From contig JANQFK010000041.1 in NCBI GenBank assembly GCA_028277885.1, positions 1-32,646 of the forward strand: a stretch of 32,646 nucleotides of DNA, written 5' to 3'. The DNA comes from Myxococcota bacterium (GTDB taxonomy: Bacteria > Myxococcota_A > UBA9160 > UBA6930). The position numbers were made by a program, and so were the translations under genes. How positions within the stretch are numbered: the first letter of the stretch is position 1; each line of letters opens with the position of its first letter. Shown in pieces: positions 29,402 through 32,646 of the stretch. Under the pieces are notes generated by a model that had not been told where the DNA came from, did no database searches, and saw only the letters and a list, made by a program, of their open reading frames with translations.

Positions 29402-31096
29402 ATGATCCTGCTCGACCCGAAGAACCTGACCCGCCCCTATCCGGACGCGCGCTCGGCGGAGATCATGCGCAGGACCGTCGACTTCTTCGAGTCGAAGGGC
29501 AAGCGCCGCCTGCTCGCGGACTACTACGACCGGCCCTGGTACTCCGACTTCCTGGAGTTCGTGGGCAAGGAGCGCATCTTCGCCTCGATGTGCACGCCGG
29601 CGGGCGAGGGCGCGCCCGACGCCCGCTGGGACACCTGGCGCATCTGCGAGTTCGCCGAGATCCTGGGCTTCTACGGTCTCCAGTACTGGTACACCTGGCA
29701 GGTCTCGGTGCTGGGCCTGGGGCCGATCTGGATGACCGGGAACGCCGCCCTGCGCCGCAAGGCGTCCCGGGCCCTCGAGGACGGCGGGATCTTCGCCTTC
29801 GGCCTGTCGGAGAAGGACCACGGCGCCGACATCTACTCGAGCGACATGGTGCTCACCCGCGACGGCGACGGCTGGAAGGCGAACGGCCGCAAGTACTACA
29901 TCGGCAACGGCAACGAGGCCGCCATCGTCTCGACCTTCGGCCGCTTCGAGGACGACGACGAGTACGTGTTCTTCGCCGCGGACCCGAAGCACCCGAGCTA
30001 CCACCTGGTCCAGAACGTGGTGGCGAGCCAGAACTACGTCTCGGAGTTCGAGCTGCGCGACTACCCGGTGCGCGAGGAGGACATCCTGCACCGGGGCCGC
30101 GCCGCCTGGGACGCCGCCCTCAACACCGTCAACATCGGCAAGTACAACCTCGGCTGGGCGTCCATCGGCATCTGTACCCACGCCCTCTACGAGGCCATCA
30201 CCCACGCCCACAACCGCAGGCTCTACGGGATGCGGGTGACGGACATGAGCCACGTGCGGCGCATGTTCGTCGAGGCCCACGCCCGGCTGGTGGCCATGAA
30301 GCTCTTCGCCCTGCGCGCCGCGGACTACATGCGGTCCGCCTCCTCGGAGGATCGCCGCTACCTGCTCTACAACCCGATGGTGAAGATGAAGGTCACCACC
30401 CAGGGCGAGCGGGTGATCGACCTGCTCTGGGACGCCATCGCGGCGAAGGGCTTCGAGAAGGACGGGTACTTCGGCCAGGCCGCGGTGGACATCCGGGCGC
30501 TGCCCAAGCTCGAGGGCACGGTGCACGTCAACATCGCGCTGATCGCCAAGTTCATGCCCAACTTCTTCTTCGATCCGGCCGAGTACCCGGAGATCGGGCG
30601 CCAGGACCAGGAGGCCAACGACGACTTCCTGTTCCGCCAGGGGAGCGCGCGCGGCCTCGGGCAGATCCGCTTCCACGACTACCGGCGCGCCTTCGAGGGC
30701 GTCGACCTGCCGAACGTGAAGCTCTTCGCCGAGCAGGCCGAGGCCTTCCGCAAGCTGCTCCAGGAGGCGCCCCCGGGCCCGGACCAGATGAAGGACGTGG
30801 ACTTCCTGCTGGCGGGCGGCGAGATCTTCGCCCTGGTGGTCTACGCCCAGCTCATCCTCGAGAACGCGCCCCGCTACGAGCTGGATGCGGACCTGCTCGA
30901 CCAGATCTTCGAGTTCCTGGTGCGCGACGTGGCCGAGCACGCGCTCCAGCTCGCGAACCAGCCGGGCAGCAGCGAGGTCCAGGTGGCGCGCTGCCACGAG
31001 ATGCTGCGCAAGCCGATCCACGACGCGGCCCGCTACGAGCGCGTCTGGAAGCAGCACGTCGAGACCCTCGACGGCGCCTACGCGATGAACCCCTGA
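29402..31096 (+). CDS. Acyl-CoA dehydrogenase-family protein
   Basis: This 564-residue flavoprotein belongs to the acyl-CoA dehydrogenase superfamily. FAFGLSEKDHGADIYSSD and WKANGRKYYIGNGNEAAIVSTFGR form the mid-domain FAD and substrate region, and the C-terminal helical domain contains the ALNTVNIGKYNLGWASIG and RLYGMRVTDMSHVRRMF stretches. It is longer than classic members (about 380-400 residues), with extra helical sequence at both ends. The ATG has GAGGAG 5 nt upstream, right after the acyl-CoA synthetase stop, so the two form an operon for acyl-CoA activation and alpha,beta-dehydrogenation. The exact substrate is unknown. Confidence 0.9.
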   Translation: MILLDPKNLTRPYPDARSAEIMRRTVDFFESKGKRRLLADYYDRPWYSDFLEFVGKERIFASMCTPAGEGAPDARWDTWRICEFAEILGFYGLQYWYTWQVSVLGLGPIWMTGNAALRRKASRALEDGGIFAFGLSEKDHGADIYSSDMVLTRDGDGWKANGRKYYIGNGNEAAIVSTFGRFEDDDEYVFFAADPKHPSYHLVQNVVASQNYVSEFELRDYPVREEDILHRGRAAWDAALNTVNIGKYNLGWASIGICTHALYEAITHAHNRRLYGMRVTDMSHVRRMFVEAHARLVAMKLFALRAADYMRSASSEDRRYLLYNPMVKMKVTTQGERVIDLLWDAIAAKGFEKDGYFGQAAVDIRALPKLEGTVHVNIALIAKFMPNFFFDPAEYPEIGRQDQEANDDFLFRQGSARGLGQIRFHDYRRAFEGVDLPNVKLFAEQAEAFRKLLQEAPPGPDQMKDVDFLLAGGEIFALVVYAQLILENAPRYELDADLLDQIFEFLVRDVAEHALQLANQPGSSEVQVARCHEMLRKPIHDAARYERVWKQHVETLDGAYAMNP

Positions 31097-31101
31097 GCCC
31101 G

Positions 31102-31554
31102 GTGCAGGTCCGCCGCCTCCGCGCCGCCGAGCAGGGCGAGGTGGCGGCGCTCTGGCACGCCGCGCGCAAGGAGACCCACACCGCCATCGGCATCTCGATG
31201 GAGGAGGGGGTGACGCCCGAGGAGAGCCAGCGGGTGTTCCGCGAGCTCATCGCCCCCCGCAACGAGATCTGGGTCGCCGAGGAGTCGGGGTCGCTGCTGG
31301 GCTTCCTGGCGATCCAGGGCTCCACCCTCGAACGGATGTACGTGCGCCCGGACGCCCAGGGCCGCGGCGTCGGGACCGCCCTCCTGGACAAGGCGCGCGA
31401 GCTCTCGCCCGACGGGCTCGAGCTCCACACCCACCGCGCCAACGAGCGCGCCCGCCGCTTCTACGAGAAGCACGGCTTCGAGGCCTTCGCGTTCGGGGTG
31501 AGCCCTCCCCCCGAGAGCGAGCCCGACGTCGAGTACCGGTGGCGTCCGCGCTAG
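31102..31554 (+). CDS. GNAT-family N-acetyltransferase
   Basis: This protein of about 150 residues has the GNAT fold. The acetyl-CoA pyrophosphate-binding motif is in MYVRPDAQGRGVGTALL, followed by the C-terminal ANERARRFYEKHGFEAF typical of the family. It starts 5 bases after the acyl-CoA dehydrogenase stop, at a GTG without a visible Shine-Dalgarno, so translation is likely coupled. The substrate is not known. Its place behind lipid genes may be incidental. Confidence 0.88.
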   Translation: MQVRRLRAAEQGEVAALWHAARKETHTAIGISMEEGVTPEESQRVFRELIAPRNEIWVAEESGSLLGFLAIQGSTLERMYVRPDAQGRGVGTALLDKARELSPDGLELHTHRANERARRFYEKHGFEAFAFGVSPPPESEPDVEYRWRPR

Positions 31555-31606
31555 CCGCTGTGCCACCCTGCCCGCCTCGACCGCATTCGCCCGACGAGGA
31601 GCCCCC

Positions 31607-32491
31607 ATGCCCACCGAGATCGGACGCCTCGGCGTCTGGACCGCGCTCGACGCCAACACCCCCGAGGAGAGCGCGGAGTTCGCCCGCCGCCTGGAGGCGT
31701 GGGGCTACTCGACGCTCTGGATCCCCGAGGCCGTGGGGATCGATCCCTTCTGCACCCTCGCCTACCTGGCGGCGCGCACCGAGCGGCTCGTGCTCGCCAC
31801 CGGCATCGCGAACATCTACGCCCGCGACCCCATGACCCTGAAGGCGATCCACAAGACCATGTCGGCGCTGGCGCCGGGGCGCTTCGTGCTGGGCATCGGG
31901 GTCTCCCACGCCCACCTCGTGGACCGCATCCGGGGCCACGAGTACAAGAAGCCCGTGCCCGCCATGCGGGACTTCCTCGACACCATGGAGAAGGCGCTCT
32001 TCATGGCGCGCGAGCCCGAGGAGGACGCCCCCATCGTGCTGGCGGCGCTGCGCCCGCTGATGCTGAAGCTCTCGGCGACGCGCACCCGCGGCGCCCACAC
32101 CTACCTGGTGAACCCCGAGCACACGCGCCGCGCCCGGGAGCGCATGGGCCCCGACGCCTGGCTGTGCCCCGAGCAGAAGGTGCTGCTCGAGACCGACCCC
32201 GAGAAGGCCCGCGCCGTGGCGCGCCAGGCCATGAAGGTCTACCTGCGCGCACCGAACTACCAGAACAACCTGCGCGAGCTCGGCTTCGAGGACTCGGACT
32301 GGGAGGGCGCCGAGGCGAGCGACCGCCTCGCCGACGCCATCGTGGCCTGGGGGGACGAGGCGGCGCTGCGCGAGCGCATCCAGGCCCACCACGACGCGGG
32401 GGCGACCCACGTCTGCATCCAGCCCCTGCGTCCCGACGGCGGGCTGGGGGCGGACCTCGATGCGCTCGCCGCGCTGGCACCGGGCGCCTGA
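31607..32491 (+). CDS. LLM-class flavin or F420-dependent oxidoreductase
   Basis: This 294-residue TIM-barrel protein is a luciferase-like oxidoreductase of the type annotated as TIGR03620 (MSMEG_4141-like, F420-dependent). Supporting stretches are EAWGYSTLWIPEAVGIDPF, ATGIANIYARDP, PGRFVLGIGVSHAHLVDRIRGHEYKKP and the late AIVAWGDEAALRERIQAHHDAGATHVCIQPL. It probably uses reduced F420 or FMN on an unknown substrate. The ATG is preceded by GAGGAG about 6 nt away. If F420 is used, the genome should carry cof genes, none of which lie in this window. Confidence 0.88.
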   Translation: MPTEIGRLGVWTALDANTPEESAEFARRLEAWGYSTLWIPEAVGIDPFCTLAYLAARTERLVLATGIANIYARDPMTLKAIHKTMSALAPGRFVLGIGVSHAHLVDRIRGHEYKKPVPAMRDFLDTMEKALFMAREPEEDAPIVLAALRPLMLKLSATRTRGAHTYLVNPEHTRRARERMGPDAWLCPEQKVLLETDPEKARAVARQAMKVYLRAPNYQNNLRELGFEDSDWEGAEASDRLADAIVAWGDEAALRERIQAHHDAGATHVCIQPLRPDGGLGADLDALAALAPGA

Positions 32492-32512
32492 CCCCGGAGT
32501 CCAGGAGCCCCC

Positions 32513-32646
32513 TCAGCCCTCGTCCGCGACCCAGTTGCAGTGGAAGCCGAAGGGCACCCGCTCGGGCAGGTGCACCGTGGCGATCGGCTCGCCGCCGAAG
32601 TCCTGGGCGTGGAGGATCTGGACGTCGGCGCGGTTCTCCTTCGCGT
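32513..32646 (-). CDS. Carotenoid oxygenase family protein, C-terminal end only
   Basis: The last 44 codons of a gene that enters from the right edge. The reading frame gives ADVQILHAQDFGGEPIATV, then HLPERVPFGFHCNWV and a short acidic end. The LPxRVPxGFHxNW signature near the C-terminus is that of carotenoid cleavage dioxygenases (RPE65/CCO family), with the His as the last iron ligand. It faces the LLM gene with a 21-bp gap. These enzymes cleave carotenoids or related stilbenes; the rest of the protein is needed to say more. Confidence 0.75.
   Translation of the reverse strand, partial: AKENRADVQILHAQDFGGEPIATVHLPERVPFGFHCNWVADEG

Overview
The window is a very GC-rich stretch of bacterial chromosome. 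Its first 23 kb is a photosynthesis gene cluster for a type-II (quinone) reaction centre and bacteriochlorophyll a; the last 10 kb is accessory and metabolic DNA. The reaction centre, LH1 and bacteriochlorophyll genes are of the purple-bacterial type. Three things differ from classic Rhodobacter-type clusters: carotenoid hydration is by CruF rather than CrtC, puhE lies between the puf and carotenoid genes, and the flanks carry WS/DGAT, LLM-type oxidoreductase and fatty-acyl genes. My guess is an uncultured phototroph outside the best-studied Proteobacteria (Myxococcota- or Binatota-like), but the sequence alone does not settle this.

Region 1 (18-8678, minus strand): operon bchF-N-B-H-L-M. It encodes the dark-operative protochlorophyllide reductase (BchN, BchB, BchL), the large Mg-chelatase subunit BchH, the methyltransferase BchM and the vinyl hydratase BchF. 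Genes abut or overlap by a few bases (GTGA, ATGA and TGATG junctions). Region 2 (8679-8889): a divergent control region with two back-to-back sigma70-like promoters set symmetrically on a 34-bp palindrome. Region 3 (8890-18601, plus strand): bchG, then bchC-X-Y-Z, a 15-codon mini-ORF, pufQ-like, pufB, pufA, pufL, pufM and pufC. bchC has its own sigma70-like promoter whose -10 lies inside a TGT-N12-ACA (PpsR/CrtJ-type) site. Two tandem strong hairpins separate pufA from pufL. Region 4 (18565-22967): puhE on the minus strand, its 3' end overlapping that of pufC, and on the plus strand a 55-residue membrane peptide gene, cruF, crtI and crtB.

Region 5 (23035-25383, plus): a WS/DGAT-family acyltransferase and an SMP-30-family protein. 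Region 6 (25398-27632, minus): an apparent operon of an ECF sigma factor, a secreted lipoprotein with seven Ala-Asn-Pro-Cys repeats, a second ECF sigma factor and an NrsF-family (DUF1109) anti-sigma factor. This looks like a stress- or metal-responsive module and is the least explained part of the window. Region 7 (27823-32646): an acyl-CoA synthetase, an acyl-CoA dehydrogenase-family protein, a GNAT acetyltransferase, an LLM-class oxidoreductase, and the 3' end of a carotenoid oxygenase on the minus strand.

Together the photosynthesis genes cover protoporphyrin metalation, ring reduction (DPOR, COR), side-chain hydration, C3-hydroxyethyl oxidation and tail attachment, plus LH1, the reaction-centre L/M core with tetrahaem cytochrome, and early carotenoid synthesis. 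bchD, bchI, acsF/bchE, bchP, puhABC, lhaA and a ppsR regulator are not in this window and must lie elsewhere if the pathway is complete. No rRNA, tRNA, CRISPR array, insertion sequence or phage gene was seen. No gene-free stretch exceeds 300 bases; the longest are 8679-8889 and 27633-27822.
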